DNA of 64,000 bases from Candidatus Poribacteria bacterium. GTDB lineage: Bacteria; Poribacteria; WGA-4E; WGA-3G. Below, piece by piece: positions 19,433-28,302 of the stretch. The stretch is taken from contig JAAXGN010000016.1 in assembly GCA_012267415.1 (NCBI GenBank), positions 62,001-126,000 of the forward strand, in the 5' to 3' direction. The notes under the pieces were generated by a model. That model made no database searches, was not told where the DNA came from, and worked only from the letters and a program-made list of their open reading frames with translations. The translations under genes were made by a program, and so were the position numbers. Within the stretch, counting starts at the first letter, position 1; each line of letters starts with the position of its first letter.

Positions 19433-20548
19433 TCATGTATCACAAACCGTAGTTTCTATACATTGCGTAACGTCTGCCACCTGTATCATAGCCATACAAC
19501 CGTCTGAACCGAATTTACAGACTTTGCCAGGACAAGGTGGACAGTCAAGTTTCTTCCGTATTGTATAACACTTTTCTCCGACAGGTGCAAACCTTTCTGG
19601 ATCTCCTGGACCGAACAATCCGATTGTATGCGTACCAACGGCTGCAGCAAGATGCATCGGTCCGCTATCATTTCCGATAAATATATCACATTTAAGCAAA
19701 ATTGATGCCAACTGTGGTACATTAGTTTCACCCGCGATATTTACTGATTCGCCATGCATCTTATCCTGAATTTCGTTGATGATCAGCATTTCGTCCTTGA
19801 CGCCAACAAACAGGATTTTTGCCCGTTTCTGTGCAATCAACCAATCGGCTAATTCTGCAAAACGTTCAGTCAACCACCTCTTTTGCGGTATCGGGGATCC
19901 TGGATGAATTGCAATGATAGGACGATCACCTTCAATTTGATGTGATTTTAGAAAATCAACTGACCATTCTTGATCTTCTGCTTTTACGGTAAAGGTAGTG
20001 TTCTGTATCGGTGTTGGAATACCTGCTTGCTTTAGAACATCAAGATTACGAATCGTCTCATGCGTACCACTGAATGATCGGAATCCAAACTTATTTGCCA
20101 ACTGCAAGGATGCCCGATTAATACGTCTTGTAGTGAAATGTAATAATGCGAATACTACAAATCGCCAATCCTCACGTAGTTCTATTAGCAGATCGTACTT
20201 TGACTGTCGCAACGCACGATAAAGCTGGATTGTTTCCCTTAGTGATGTGGGATGTCCTGAACGACAAAACATAGGTGAATTGTATTCAAACACCTTATTA
20301 ACATGAGGATGATTTTCCAATATAATACGACTCCAACTACCAGTCAATGCATGTATCTCTGCGTCTGGATATGCTCTTCGCAAATTGGTAAAAACGGGTG
20401 TTGCTAAAAGGACATCTCCTATATGATCGAGTTTTACCACGAGGATGCGTTTGGGGAAGAAATCTTTCGGCACACGTTTCCGATAGAAGAGCCACTGGAT
20501 AATCGCAGAAGCGATTAACATAAGGATTTCGGATGCGTTTTGAAACAT
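19433..20548 (-). CDS. Glycosyltransferase family 9 (heptosyltransferase-like)
   Basis: A 371-residue protein. It opens with a hydrophobic helix, then RILVVKLDHIGDVLLATPVF, the GT9 N-terminal signature. The C-half has IAIHPGSPIPQKRWL and FIGNDSGPMHLAAAVGTHTIGLFGP, the nucleotide-sugar binding block. The tail is Cys-rich (six Cys in about 40 residues), which may bind metal. GT9 enzymes such as WaaC/WaaF add heptose to lipopolysaccharide core at the inner membrane face. The donor here is inferred. No good ribosome site is seen. It is divergent from the RNHCP gene across 137 bases. Confidence 0.88.
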   Translation of the reverse strand: MFQNASEILMLIASAIIQWLFYRKRVPKDFFPKRILVVKLDHIGDVLLATPVFTNLRRAYPDAEIHALTGSWSRIILENHPHVNKVFEYNSPMFCRSGHPTSLRETIQLYRALRQSKYDLLIELREDWRFVVFALLHFTTRRINRASLQLANKFGFRSFSGTHETIRNLDVLKQAGIPTPIQNTTFTVKAEDQEWSVDFLKSHQIEGDRPIIAIHPGSPIPQKRWLTERFAELADWLIAQKRAKILFVGVKDEMLIINEIQDKMHGESVNIAGETNVPQLASILLKCDIFIGNDSGPMHLAAAVGTHTIGLFGPGDPERFAPVGEKCYTIRKKLDCPPCPGKVCKFGSDGCMAMIQVADVTQCIETTVCDT

Positions 20549-20606
20549 TATTTTAGTCTATACAATTTGAAAGAATATGTCAAGATGTGATTTGGATATG
20601 TTTGGT

Positions 20607-20636
20607 TTGGAATTAATAACTGAATGGTGGTATAAT
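20607..20636 (+). promoter_or_regulatory. Sigma-70-type promoter for the RNHCP-OmpA operon
   Basis: TTGGAA (20607-20612), an 18-base spacer and TATAAT (20631-20636) stand 50 bases before the GTG at 20686. Confidence 0.55.
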
Positions 20637-20685
20637 AACGAACATTAGATAGACTAACGTATATAAAAGAGATCGAAACTCACAA

Positions 20686-20982
20686 GTGAAAAAACTATTC
20701 CAACGCCACGTTGAAGACTTTACTTGCGGATATTGCGGTACGTTTGTAAAAGGTGATGGATATACCAATCACTGTCCGAAATGCCTTTGGAGTCAACATG
20801 TAGATGTGAATCCTGGTGATCGTGCAGAAACATGTCTCGGTTTGATGGAGCCGATAGGATTTACATTGAAACGCGGGAACTATGTGCTTATCCACCGATG
20901 CACTACATGCGGTATAACTAAAAGGAATAAGACCTCCAAAGACGATAACTTTGATACAATACTAAGTTTGCAAGGAGTGTAA
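20686..20982 (+). CDS. RNHCP domain protein
   Basis: A 98-residue protein from a GTG start. It carries cysteine pairs CGYC (near 14), CPKC and CTTC, and the stretch TNHCPKCLWSQHVD that gives the RNHCP family (PF12647) its character. Probably a small zinc-binding protein of unknown role. It ends 1 base before the OmpA-like gene and so forms an operon with it. Confidence 0.88.
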   Translation: MKKLFQRHVEDFTCGYCGTFVKGDGYTNHCPKCLWSQHVDVNPGDRAETCLGLMEPIGFTLKRGNYVLIHRCTTCGITKRNKTSKDDNFDTILSLQGV

Positions 20983-20983
20983 A

Positions 20984-21880
20984 ATGGGTAAAAAGACGAT
21001 CATTTCAATCATATCAGTAATTATCGCGGTCATTGCCGTTGTTGTTTTGTCAGTTCTGCTTTATACAACTTCTGATAAACTCAAAAAGACGGAATTAGAC
21101 CTGTCTACGACAAAGAACACGTTACAAGAAACTGAAACTGCGAAAACAGAAGTGGATGAGAAGTTAACAGAGACAGAGAAGACATTAGAAAAAACAAAAA
21201 CAGAACTTAACAATACAAAAGAGATATTGGAAAATGAGAGCGAAGCTGCAAAGAAAATCGCTGCTGAACGAAACAAACTACAAGAGGATAAAGCAAGTCT
21301 TGAAAGCGAGAAAGAGAATCTCCGGACAAAACTCACAGAAATTGAATCAGAATTAAAACGGATCCGTGATCAATCTGAACGTTCGATCGCCGCTATCCAA
21401 GATAAATTCAAAGATACAGTCGGTGCTGTTTTAGACGAAGCGGGACGACTAACGCTTGATGTGAAAGGAAAAATACTGTTCGAAACAGGGAGTGCAATAC
21501 TTAGCACAGAAGGCAAAGCACTTCTTGATGCAATTGCCAAAGAGGTGTTGCTAAACGCTGATTATTCGGAATACGCAATTCGGGTAGAAGGACATACAGA
21601 TAACAACCCAATTGCAGGTTCTGCCTTGCGAAACTGGGACCTTTCAACGCAACGTTCTATCTCCGCAGTCAAATACTTACAGGAAAATGCTGACATAGCA
21701 CCAGAACGTCTATCGGGAACGGGATATGCTTTCTACCAACCAATTGATACTGCAGATACGGATGATGCAAAAGCGAAAAACCGTCGGATTGAGATTATCC
21801 TTGTGCCACCACAAGATTTTTCCACAGAATTACTAAAATCACTGCAAAATGTAATGAAATCTATTGAGGTAGAAGAGTAG
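20984..21880 (+). CDS. OmpA/MotB-like peptidoglycan-binding protein with coiled coil
   Basis: A 298-residue protein. One N-terminal membrane helix (IISIISVIIAVIAVVVLSVLL) is followed by a ~110-residue Lys/Glu/Thr coiled coil (about 32-145). The C-terminal OmpA domain shows LFETGSAILSTEGKALLD, VEGHTDNNPI and NRRIEIILVP. It likely spans from the inner membrane to the cell wall. A GGAGTG ribosome site lies at the end of the RNHCP gene. There are no MotA or stator genes nearby, so a motor role is not supported. Confidence 0.88.
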   Translation: MGKKTIISIISVIIAVIAVVVLSVLLYTTSDKLKKTELDLSTTKNTLQETETAKTEVDEKLTETEKTLEKTKTELNNTKEILENESEAAKKIAAERNKLQEDKASLESEKENLRTKLTEIESELKRIRDQSERSIAAIQDKFKDTVGAVLDEAGRLTLDVKGKILFETGSAILSTEGKALLDAIAKEVLLNADYSEYAIRVEGHTDNNPIAGSALRNWDLSTQRSISAVKYLQENADIAPERLSGTGYAFYQPIDTADTDDAKAKNRRIEIILVPPQDFSTELLKSLQNVMKSIEVEE

Positions 21881-21922
21881 GTTTTTTTGCAGGTTTGTGA
21901 TCCTCAACAACTGTAGCTGTGT

Positions 21923-22837
21923 TTATTTTTCTGATGTCTTCTCTTTTTTGGCTTGACTTGCGAGTTTGGCTGCTTGTTGTGCAAGGCGGTTTGCACCTGC
22001 AATCTGTTCCATCAACTTTGCATTTGACCACGAAATAGCTGCAAAGTAGCGGATATCTTCCGGTCTGTTTAATGTCTCAACACCCAAAGAGATTCGTAAA
22101 CCACTGTTTGCAGTATGCTGTATTCCTGCATTGATACCGACCCCGTCAAATTCCAGACTGAGTTTAATATCGTCTCTTGCAAAAGCTGGCCGAAGTTCCG
22201 TGCTTAGACCTACGAACATTCCGATAGGATTATCATCAATTGCGAAACGGTTATTACCAAGTCCAATGTGTCCCGAAATCAGATGAACGAGTGGAAGATT
22301 GAAGGTCTTGCTGATAACAAGATATGCGGAATTCGCATGGTAGGTATCCCACTCCTGTATAACATTATCGCCGAGGTTGTCAATACCGATTGCAATATCA
22401 GGTATTTTTCCTGATTCTACGAGGAGTTGTGCTTTTAGGTGTCCCAAGAAAGATCGTGAAGCGTCATTGTCCTGCGGCAGTATGTGTGATCCACTGATTT
22501 CAATCCTATCAAACATGCCGAAGTTGACACGGAAAGCGACCGGATCCCGTTTGAAATGCGTTGAATTTTGAAAGGGGGCATATACACCTACACCGAATAT
22601 CCCGTGTTCTAACACTTCGCCTGATGGGATATCTACCAATCCGCTTTCTGTAAAGATTTCAGCGTTAACAGGAGCAGTGAATATAAGGCAGGTAGTAAGT
22701 AATATAGATAGGGAATATAGTAGAATGTCTACCTTTGAATTACATGTGAATTCGTTTGTAGTAGGGCAATGAATTGCCCTACTACAAACGGGAGCACCCC
22801 ATTTTTTGATTGGACAGAACAATAGTTTCTTGACCAT
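21923..22837 (-). CDS. YjbH-like outer-membrane protein with repeat-encoded N-terminus
   Basis: A 304-residue protein. The region from SGLVDIPSGEVLEHGIFGVGVYAPF through alternating strands ending ISLGVETLNRPEDIRYFAAISW resembles YjbH/DUF3187-type beta proteins of exopolysaccharide export. A signal helix (ILLYSLSILLTTCLIFTAPVNA) sits unusually at about 37-59. The residues before it come from a 38-base palindromic repeat (22753-22790). The ATG at 22837 is 5 bases after the rpiA stop, with AGGA upstream. An unseen later non-ATG start is possible. Confidence 0.7.
   Translation of the reverse strand: MVKKLLFCPIKKWGAPVCSRAIHCPTTNEFTCNSKVDILLYSLSILLTTCLIFTAPVNAEIFTESGLVDIPSGEVLEHGIFGVGVYAPFQNSTHFKRDPVAFRVNFGMFDRIEISGSHILPQDNDASRSFLGHLKAQLLVESGKIPDIAIGIDNLGDNVIQEWDTYHANSAYLVISKTFNLPLVHLISGHIGLGNNRFAIDDNPIGMFVGLSTELRPAFARDDIKLSLEFDGVGINAGIQHTANSGLRISLGVETLNRPEDIRYFAAISWSNAKLMEQIAGANRLAQQAAKLASQAKKEKTSEK
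22753..22790. repeat. Palindromic repeat inside the 5' coding region of the YjbH-like gene
   Basis: An 18-bp perfect stem around a GA loop, the same GTAGTAGGGCAAT family as 15855-15916. It lies within the reading frame starting at 22837 and keeps that frame open. Confidence 0.8.
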
Positions 22838-22842
22838 TATTC

Positions 22843-23517
22843 CTACTCCATGTATTTTATACCATCTGTTGTGCCGACTATCACCTTGTCTGCGCGTTTT
22901 GCGAAAATACCGTTCTCGACCACACCGGGAATGTTGTTCAGTAATAACTCCATCTTTTCAGGTTCAGGAATTCCATTGAATTTGCAATCTAAGATATAGT
23001 TTCCGTTGTCTGTAATCAACGGTTTTTGTATCCCACCTCGCAAGTCAGACTTTCCGCAAATTTGATTGACCATGCGTTGTGTCGCTTCCCACCCGAATTG
23101 TATGATTTCCACGGGTAGTGCATAAGTTGTTCCGATGACTTGAGACACCTTGCTTTGATCAACAACGATGAGGAGTCGTTCTGATGCGTTTGCAATAATC
23201 TTCTCTCTAACCAAAGCTGCACCACCACCTTTGATTAAATTGAGATGTGGGTCTACTTCATCAGCACCGTCTATCGTTAATTCTATTGTGGCATATTCTG
23301 CAAGTGTTGAAAGTCTGATACCTTGTTCAGTTGCGATCTTCTCTGTATTTTCGGAGGTAGGAATTCCGATGATATCAAGACCGTTTCGCACCATTCCGCC
23401 AAGTTTTAAGAGTGCGTAGTAAACAGTTGAACCGGTTCCCAATCCGACAACCATTCCGTTTTGTATCTCTTCTGTCGCTTTTTCAGCAGCAATCTTTTTG
23501 AGGTATTCTGTGTTCAT
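22843..23517 (-). CDS. rpiA: Ribose-5-phosphate isomerase A
   Basis: A 224-residue protein with the RpiA signatures [19 protein letters not shown] (catalytic Asp) and [11 protein letters not shown]. It interconverts ribose-5-phosphate and ribulose-5-phosphate in the pentose phosphate pathway. I chose the ATG at 23517, which overlaps the upstream gene's stop as ATGA and has AAGGA 5 bases before it. An ATG two codons earlier is possible. It is coupled to the rhamnose-isomerase-like gene upstream. Confidence 0.95.
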   Translation of the reverse strand: MNTEYLKKIAAEKATEEIQNGMVVGLGTGSTVYYALLKLGGMVRNGLDIIGIPTSENTEKIATEQGIRLSTLAEYATIELTIDGADEVDPHLNLIKGGGAALVREKIIANASERLLIVVDQSKVSQVIGTTYALPVEIIQFGWEATQRMVNQICGKSDLRGGIQKPLITDNGNYILDCKFNGIPEPEKMELLLNNIPGVVENGIFAKRADKVIVGTTDGIKYME

Positions 23518-24731
23518 GCCCATCCTTGACTTTCACCACCGATACGCGCTTTACTAATCTTTTCATAATAACCACTCTTTCGGTATGCCGTCAATGGATG
23601 CGGATCGCGTCCTATCTCTAAACGCACCTGTTCAAGGAGTGGGTTCACATCGGTTTCATAAGCATGTTGAAGTATGCTTTCCGCTTCAATGAGGTCAGCT
23701 GAATCTTGTGCTGCTGCTAATGCGTCTCGGTCTACCAATAGTGCCTTCGCATAAGCTTTTTGCAGGTTGCATACCGACTGTATGCTTGCTTCCACTTTCG
23801 GTTTTAGGTTATGACTCTGGTCGATCATATAGGCGATGTCAGTTTCTGTTTCTGGATCAAGTTCAGCTGCGACGAGTTCGTTATATATGAGGAAGAGTTC
23901 CTGTGGATTGATAGAACCTACCGTCAGGTCATCGTCTGCGTATTTTCTGCAATTGAAGTGGAAGCCACCGAGTTTTCCTTCATCTATAAGGTATGCAACA
24001 ATAAACTCAATATTTGTCCCTTGCGGATGATGACCGAGATCTACAAGGACTTGTGCTTTCGGTCCCAGTTTAGTCGCCATGAGGTAAGCGGTACCCCAAT
24101 CGGCTAAATCGGTGTGGTAAAATGCAGGTTCAAAGAACTTGTATTCAATCAGCATACGGGTATCATCGGGGAGCACGTCATAAACTTCGCTGAGTGCTTC
24201 TGTCATCCACTGCTTACGTTTTCGGAAGTTTGCTTGTCCGGGGAAGTTTGTGCCATCAGCAAACCAGAGACTCAGTAAATCTGAACCTGTCTTCTGCATG
24301 ATGTTAACACATTCTAACATGTGGTCAATTGCAAGACGACGTATATCCGCATAAGGGTTGCAGACGCTACCGAGTTTATATTCTTGGTCTTGAAAGACGT
24401 TGGGGTTAATTGCCCCGATTCCAATACCGACATCTGCTGCATATTGTTTCAATGCACCCCAGTCATCGGTTTTATCCCATGGGATGTGAAGTGCGACAGT
24501 GGGTGAAACACCTGTAAATCTGTGGACGGTTGCTGCATCTTCCAGACGTTCTGCTGCGTTCCTCGCAGCACCGGGTTGTTCAAACACCCCGAATCGTGTA
24601 CCAGAATTTCCGTAACCCCATGAGGGTGTTTCTATATGCTGCTGTTTGAGGTGTTCCTTGACTGCCTCAACTTGAATTCCCTGCTTTTCTAATTTTTCGG
24701 CTAATATACGATAAGATGGACTGCTTCTCAT
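23514..24731 (-). CDS. rhaI: L-rhamnose isomerase (RhaI-type) / sugar isomerase
   Basis: A 405-residue protein. The start at 24731 has AGGAGG 7 bases upstream; an ATG nine codons earlier has none. The TIM barrel shows metal-site motifs [36 protein letters not shown] and SINPQELF, resembling the RhaI-type L-rhamnose isomerase of pseudomonads. It would convert rhamnose to rhamnulose, though these enzymes also accept other aldoses. It overlaps rpiA by four bases, so both are probably expressed together for sugar use. Confidence 0.85.
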   Translation of the reverse strand: MRSSPSYRILAEKLEKQGIQVEAVKEHLKQQHIETPSWGYGNSGTRFGVFEQPGAARNAAERLEDAATVHRFTGVSPTVALHIPWDKTDDWGALKQYAADVGIGIGAINPNVFQDQEYKLGSVCNPYADIRRLAIDHMLECVNIMQKTGSDLLSLWFADGTNFPGQANFRKRKQWMTEALSEVYDVLPDDTRMLIEYKFFEPAFYHTDLADWGTAYLMATKLGPKAQVLVDLGHHPQGTNIEFIVAYLIDEGKLGGFHFNCRKYADDDLTVGSINPQELFLIYNELVAAELDPETETDIAYMIDQSHNLKPKVEASIQSVCNLQKAYAKALLVDRDALAAAQDSADLIEAESILQHAYETDVNPLLEQVRLEIGRDPHPLTAYRKSGYYEKISKARIGGESQGWA

Positions 24732-24815
24732 ATAGTTTCCTCCTGCATCACAGGTCAATTTTTATATTATTATATCATATTTTTTATATTTGTGTCAGGA
24801 TTATTTGATTGCATA

Positions 24816-24909
24816 GTAGTAGGCACACGCCGTGTGCCGTCATTGCATAGTAGTAGGCCGCCCGTATGCCATCATCTTCAATTAACGGCACGCGGAGCGT
24901 GCCTACTAC
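24816..24909. repeat. GTAGTAGGCACxCxCCGxGTGCCGT inverted repeat
   Basis: Arms at 24816-24840 and 24885-24909 are reverse complements with a few mismatches. The right arm is nearly identical to the unit at 53960-53984 in the WD40 gene. It lies between the end of pafA and rhaI and could act as the operon's terminator. A second half-copy starts at 24849. Confidence 0.75.
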
Positions 24910-24926
24910 CATGTTGGATCAGTATT

Positions 24927-26417
24927 CTACATCCGCTGCCGCAGTTTGAGGAGATTTAGCCATCTACGAGCATTTGGTAGGCTGGTGTCAAGGGGTTCCT
25001 TCATCTCATAACATTCAGTTTGTCCGGCATAGATGTGATGCCAGTCCACTATACACTGCATCTTATGCTTCTTCAGGTTTCGCATGAGATATCCGCGGAC
25101 CCTTGCGCGCGTGTTGATGGGTGGGTTGGTGATGGCATGACTGATCTGGTGGTCGGTAATCACGCGACGCATACACCCTTCGGATTGGAGTGCATAGAAT
25201 ATCCCAGTTTCAGGGTCAATGTTATGGTATTCTAAATCAAGACTCTTGAGCCACTGGTCATCCCAATCCAACCCCTCTTCTTCAACTAATGCATCAAGAA
25301 ACCATTTTTTTGCAGCCCAGTCGAGTCGGGTGGTAAGACGTGTCCAGTCTGTTTCTAAGTCATCAAGGACATTTTCCCATTCAGTGAGTATCCACTGGGT
25401 CGTCTCATTAGGACGTGTCATCATGTCTTGAACAAAGTTTAGGTATTTGCGTTGAATATCAATGGCAGTGACAGTTTGACCGTTCTGTAAGTCAACATCC
25501 CATGTCAGTGTGGTGTCCCGTGAGATGTATCTGATGGCGGCGATCGGGTCAACAAGTTCAAGGTCTGGGATTGGCAGTTTTTCTCCGTATCGTTCGTAAT
25601 GTCTCTCAATCGCATCAAGAATGAGTACGGTTGTACCGATTTTGAGTGCTGATGCGTACTCCGACATGTTCGTGTCGCCGACAAGGAGATGTAGCCTACG
25701 ATATTTTGTGTAATCGCTGAGCGGTTCGTCCCGGGTATTGATTATTGCGCGACTGAACTGAATCCATTCATAGATTTCAGTGACGATGTGATCCGCGCGT
25801 TGTGATATCTGGTACCCGATAAAGTCGTCTTGACTGTATTGTCCATCTCCGAATTCCATAATATCGTCATAAGCACCGACCCGACCTGCACCAGCGTATA
25901 TTTGTCGGGTAACGAAAAATGGGAGTAGGGTTGGGATTACGATTCTATAGAACGGCACATCACGTCGTGCCTGATAGTTTTCGTGGCAGCCGAACGTTGC
26001 CCCTGTGTAGTGGTCTATGTTGTTTTTGTAGAAGGCGACGTGTGACTCAAGTCTGTTCTCTTTTAGAATTGCCATGATGACATGTTCAATTGCCTTGTCG
26101 TAAGCGATTGCGTCAAAAAGATTGGCACATTCCGGTGTAGCATATTCAAGATGTCCCATGTCAATGTAGAGTCTGCCGCCGTTGAAAAGGAAGCCGCCAT
26201 TACCGGGCGGTTCTCCCCAGTCGCGATAGTGCAGATCGGGAATCCCGAGTTCAAGATGTTTGAAGACATAGTCTCTGATATTCGCGGCAACACCTTCAGG
26301 GGAGGCTTTCAAACGTTGTGTCTGCATTGTTTGGGGCTGAACCATGCATCCCAATTCGGTTTCAATGCCGATTATTCTGTATGTCACGGAATCTTTCCTT
26401 AATGACTGTAATATCAT
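24927..26417 (-). CDS. pafA: UBact/Pup ligase (PafA)
   Basis: A 496-residue member of the carboxylate-amine ligase family shared by PafA and Dop. Visible motifs: GIETELG near residue 17, FNGGRLYIDMGHLEYATPEC (ATP/Mg site), FYKNNIDHYTGATFGCHENY, INTRDEPLSD and VGDTNMSEYASALKIGTT. It lacks the long insertion after the first strands that marks Dop, so it is the ligase that joins the modifier's C-terminal Glu to substrate lysines. The ATG overlaps the prcA stop (ATGA). It is the last gene of the proteasome operon. Confidence 0.92.
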   Translation of the reverse strand: MILQSLRKDSVTYRIIGIETELGCMVQPQTMQTQRLKASPEGVAANIRDYVFKHLELGIPDLHYRDWGEPPGNGGFLFNGGRLYIDMGHLEYATPECANLFDAIAYDKAIEHVIMAILKENRLESHVAFYKNNIDHYTGATFGCHENYQARRDVPFYRIVIPTLLPFFVTRQIYAGAGRVGAYDDIMEFGDGQYSQDDFIGYQISQRADHIVTEIYEWIQFSRAIINTRDEPLSDYTKYRRLHLLVGDTNMSEYASALKIGTTVLILDAIERHYERYGEKLPIPDLELVDPIAAIRYISRDTTLTWDVDLQNGQTVTAIDIQRKYLNFVQDMMTRPNETTQWILTEWENVLDDLETDWTRLTTRLDWAAKKWFLDALVEEEGLDWDDQWLKSLDLEYHNIDPETGIFYALQSEGCMRRVITDHQISHAITNPPINTRARVRGYLMRNLKKHKMQCIVDWHHIYAGQTECYEMKEPLDTSLPNARRWLNLLKLRQRM

Positions 26418-27181
26418 CCGCTGATTAAGCGCGTTATCTCATCTTTATTCAATAGACGGAATTTTGTGTCTCCTGATAAGGAATTATCTAAAATCCCGGC
26501 TTCAATTTCGCCTTCCTCTAATTCAGTGTTTATAACCTCATCTATCTCGTCTTCTGATACTTCGTTACTATCTTCTGCATCCTCAAAACTTTGGCTTAAT
26601 TTTCTACCCACTGCCCATGTTTTCAGTGCTAACTGCAGTGCTGAGTCAAGGTCAGGTGGTGTATCATTTTTTGCCTTCGTGAGATAGTTTTGCATAGCGG
26701 TTTCAATCTCTTCGGTGCCGCCGATGACACCAGATTCGTTCTGGACTTTCACCTTACCGTCGTAGTTTATATGGGTAAATTGTGTTTCGGGGGCACCATT
26801 GCCAATTTCCACGAGCAACATTTTTATAATATACGCTTCACCGACAATGGATTCAAATGCTTGTTTAAAGGTATGTGCTAAAACATAATGTGTAAGCCGG
26901 TGCAGGTTCACATCTTCAGTGGCACTTTGAAATGCCTGAACACTTGCGGTATCGGTAACAAGCATACGGAGACGTTCAATGTCCGCAGGATGTCCAATGG
27001 CGGAGAGTGCAATACGGTCATGAACTTCAAATATCTTCTGAGCACCTTTACTCACGGTAAGAAGGAGGCTGCCTTCTGCGTAAGGGAGTCCTACGACTGG
27101 ACTTCCGGGTTTAAGTTGGTCTTCAATGTAATCGCGCCTGTCCTGAATTGCTTCAATCCAGCGATACGGCATATCACGCAT
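26414..27181 (-). CDS. prcA: 20S proteasome alpha subunit
   Basis: A 255-residue protein. The start at 27181 forms TAATG with the prcB stop, and GGAGG is 8 bases upstream. It carries the alpha-type opening GLPYAEGSLLLTVSKGAQKIFEVHDRIALSAIGHPADIERL (only partly conserved, no catalytic Thr). A long acidic C-terminal tail (SFEDAEDSNEVSEDE) precedes the end. Alpha rings gate entry to the 20S chamber and dock the ATPase. Confidence 0.93.
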   Translation of the reverse strand: MRDMPYRWIEAIQDRRDYIEDQLKPGSPVVGLPYAEGSLLLTVSKGAQKIFEVHDRIALSAIGHPADIERLRMLVTDTASVQAFQSATEDVNLHRLTHYVLAHTFKQAFESIVGEAYIIKMLLVEIGNGAPETQFTHINYDGKVKVQNESGVIGGTEEIETAMQNYLTKAKNDTPPDLDSALQLALKTWAVGRKLSQSFEDAEDSNEVSEDEIDEVINTELEEGEIEAGILDNSLSGDTKFRLLNKDEITRLISG

Positions 27182-28053
27182 TATGTAGCCTCCGCGTAAC
27201 ATTCATTAAGAAATTTGTCGGTGAGTGTTTCAACGCCATGTCGTGTAATCGTTTTGACAGTAGGAAATATCTCAGCTTTTGCGTTGTATCCGCTTGTTGC
27301 GGCATCATACTCACTGGCTGTATCAAGAAGTCTTAGCATTGTGATGGTTGCCTGCTTTTCATCCATATCTTCAAGCCGTGTCTCTCCCCATCTGTCGAGA
27401 TAACGTAGTACTCCGCGTATCCAAACTGAACCGGAACCGGTTGTAGCGAAATCGACGTTTTCAAAGTGTGCACCGAGTGCGTCATAGAAATAGATTTTGC
27501 CACCGTTTACCGTTTCGTCAGTTTGCGGTGCATACAACGCGAAGATAGGAATCACTGCGCCGATCCCCTGCAGTGCCATTGGCAGGTTATCAAGGATAAG
27601 CCGCGATAGTGTTCTCAGTTTTCCTTCAACACTGAGTTCTTGGAGTTGGCTGCGACGGAAATACTGGAATGAGTGTTTTAGAACACGCGCAATCTCAAAA
27701 GCCATTGCAGGTGCACCAGAGATTGCCAGAACAGAGTGTGAGTCGATAGGAATGACTTTCTCAGCGCGATCGTGAACAACAGAAGTGCCAGCGGTTGCAC
27801 GCCGATCCCCCGCAATGATAATACCATCCTTGTAACGCATCGCAACAACAGTAGTTGCCTCAGCTAACGCTAAAGTCGTGCTATGCGTTTGTCTGTCTTG
27901 CGTGGGCAGCACCATAGCATCGCGTATAGATTTTTTTATACTTGGTAATAATTCTGGGACATTCACTTCAGAAATACCTTGAGTCTGTTCACCATCAACT
28001 TGCAAGGTATCGGCATGTTTTAAAAGGCTGAGAAAGTCGCCTTTATGGTTCAT
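27181..28053 (-). CDS. prcB: 20S proteasome beta subunit (catalytic)
   Basis: A 290-residue protein with a 66-residue propeptide. Cleavage before T67 (in EATTVVAMRY) gives the N-terminal catalytic Thr. Asp17 and Lys33 of the mature chain are present as D83 (AGDRRATAG) and K99 (DRAEKV). GSGS and SGYNAKAEIFP blocks also fit PrcB. The start overlaps the modifier's stop by one base. Proteolytic core of the operon's proteasome. Confidence 0.95.
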   Translation of the reverse strand: MNHKGDFLSLLKHADTLQVDGEQTQGISEVNVPELLPSIKKSIRDAMVLPTQDRQTHSTTLALAEATTVVAMRYKDGIIIAGDRRATAGTSVVHDRAEKVIPIDSHSVLAISGAPAMAFEIARVLKHSFQYFRRSQLQELSVEGKLRTLSRLILDNLPMALQGIGAVIPIFALYAPQTDETVNGGKIYFYDALGAHFENVDFATTGSGSVWIRGVLRYLDRWGETRLEDMDEKQATITMLRLLDTASEYDAATSGYNAKAEIFPTVKTITRHGVETLTDKFLNECYAEAT

Positions 28054-28250
28054 TACTCCCCCGTCCTTTGTCGGTATCGGCGCGATTGATCCTTGTCAAC
28101 CCGTCTCATGCGTTTTAGAAGTTCGTTTGTATCGGGTCTGTTGACATCGGGACGTTTCGGCGCGTTACTATCATCGCCACCGTCACCGGGTTCTATCGGC
28201 TTCACCGGTCTCTGTTTGCGTTCGGGAAAATAGACAATTTTGTCTTTCAT
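28053..28250 (-). CDS. ubact: UBact, ubiquitin/Pup-like protein modifier
   Basis: A 65-residue, highly charged, probably disordered protein ending RYRQRTGE. The R-T/S-G-E/Q ending is the published hallmark of UBact, the Gram-negative counterpart of Pup (which ends GGE/GGQ). The terminal Glu needs no deamidation before ligation. Helix-forming ELLKRMRRVDKDQSRRY near the end may bind the Mpa coiled coil. AAGGAG lies 9 bases before the ATG. It sits between dop and prcB, the usual position. Confidence 0.93.
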   Translation of the reverse strand: MKDKIVYFPERKQRPVKPIEPGDGGDDSNAPKRPDVNRPDTNELLKRMRRVDKDQSRRYRQRTGE

Positions 28251-28302
28251 GAGTTCATTCTCCTTAAATTGCTTTTAGAAGCGATTTTGGGTTTACACTA
28301 TT

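Noticed and set aside
20984..21880. MotB flagellar stator assignment for the OmpA-like protein
   Set aside because: There is a long coiled coil, no plug-region pattern and no motA beside it.
28053..28250. Calling the modifier Pup
   Set aside because: Pup ends in GGE or GGQ; this ends in RTGE, the UBact pattern, and the host looks Gram-negative.
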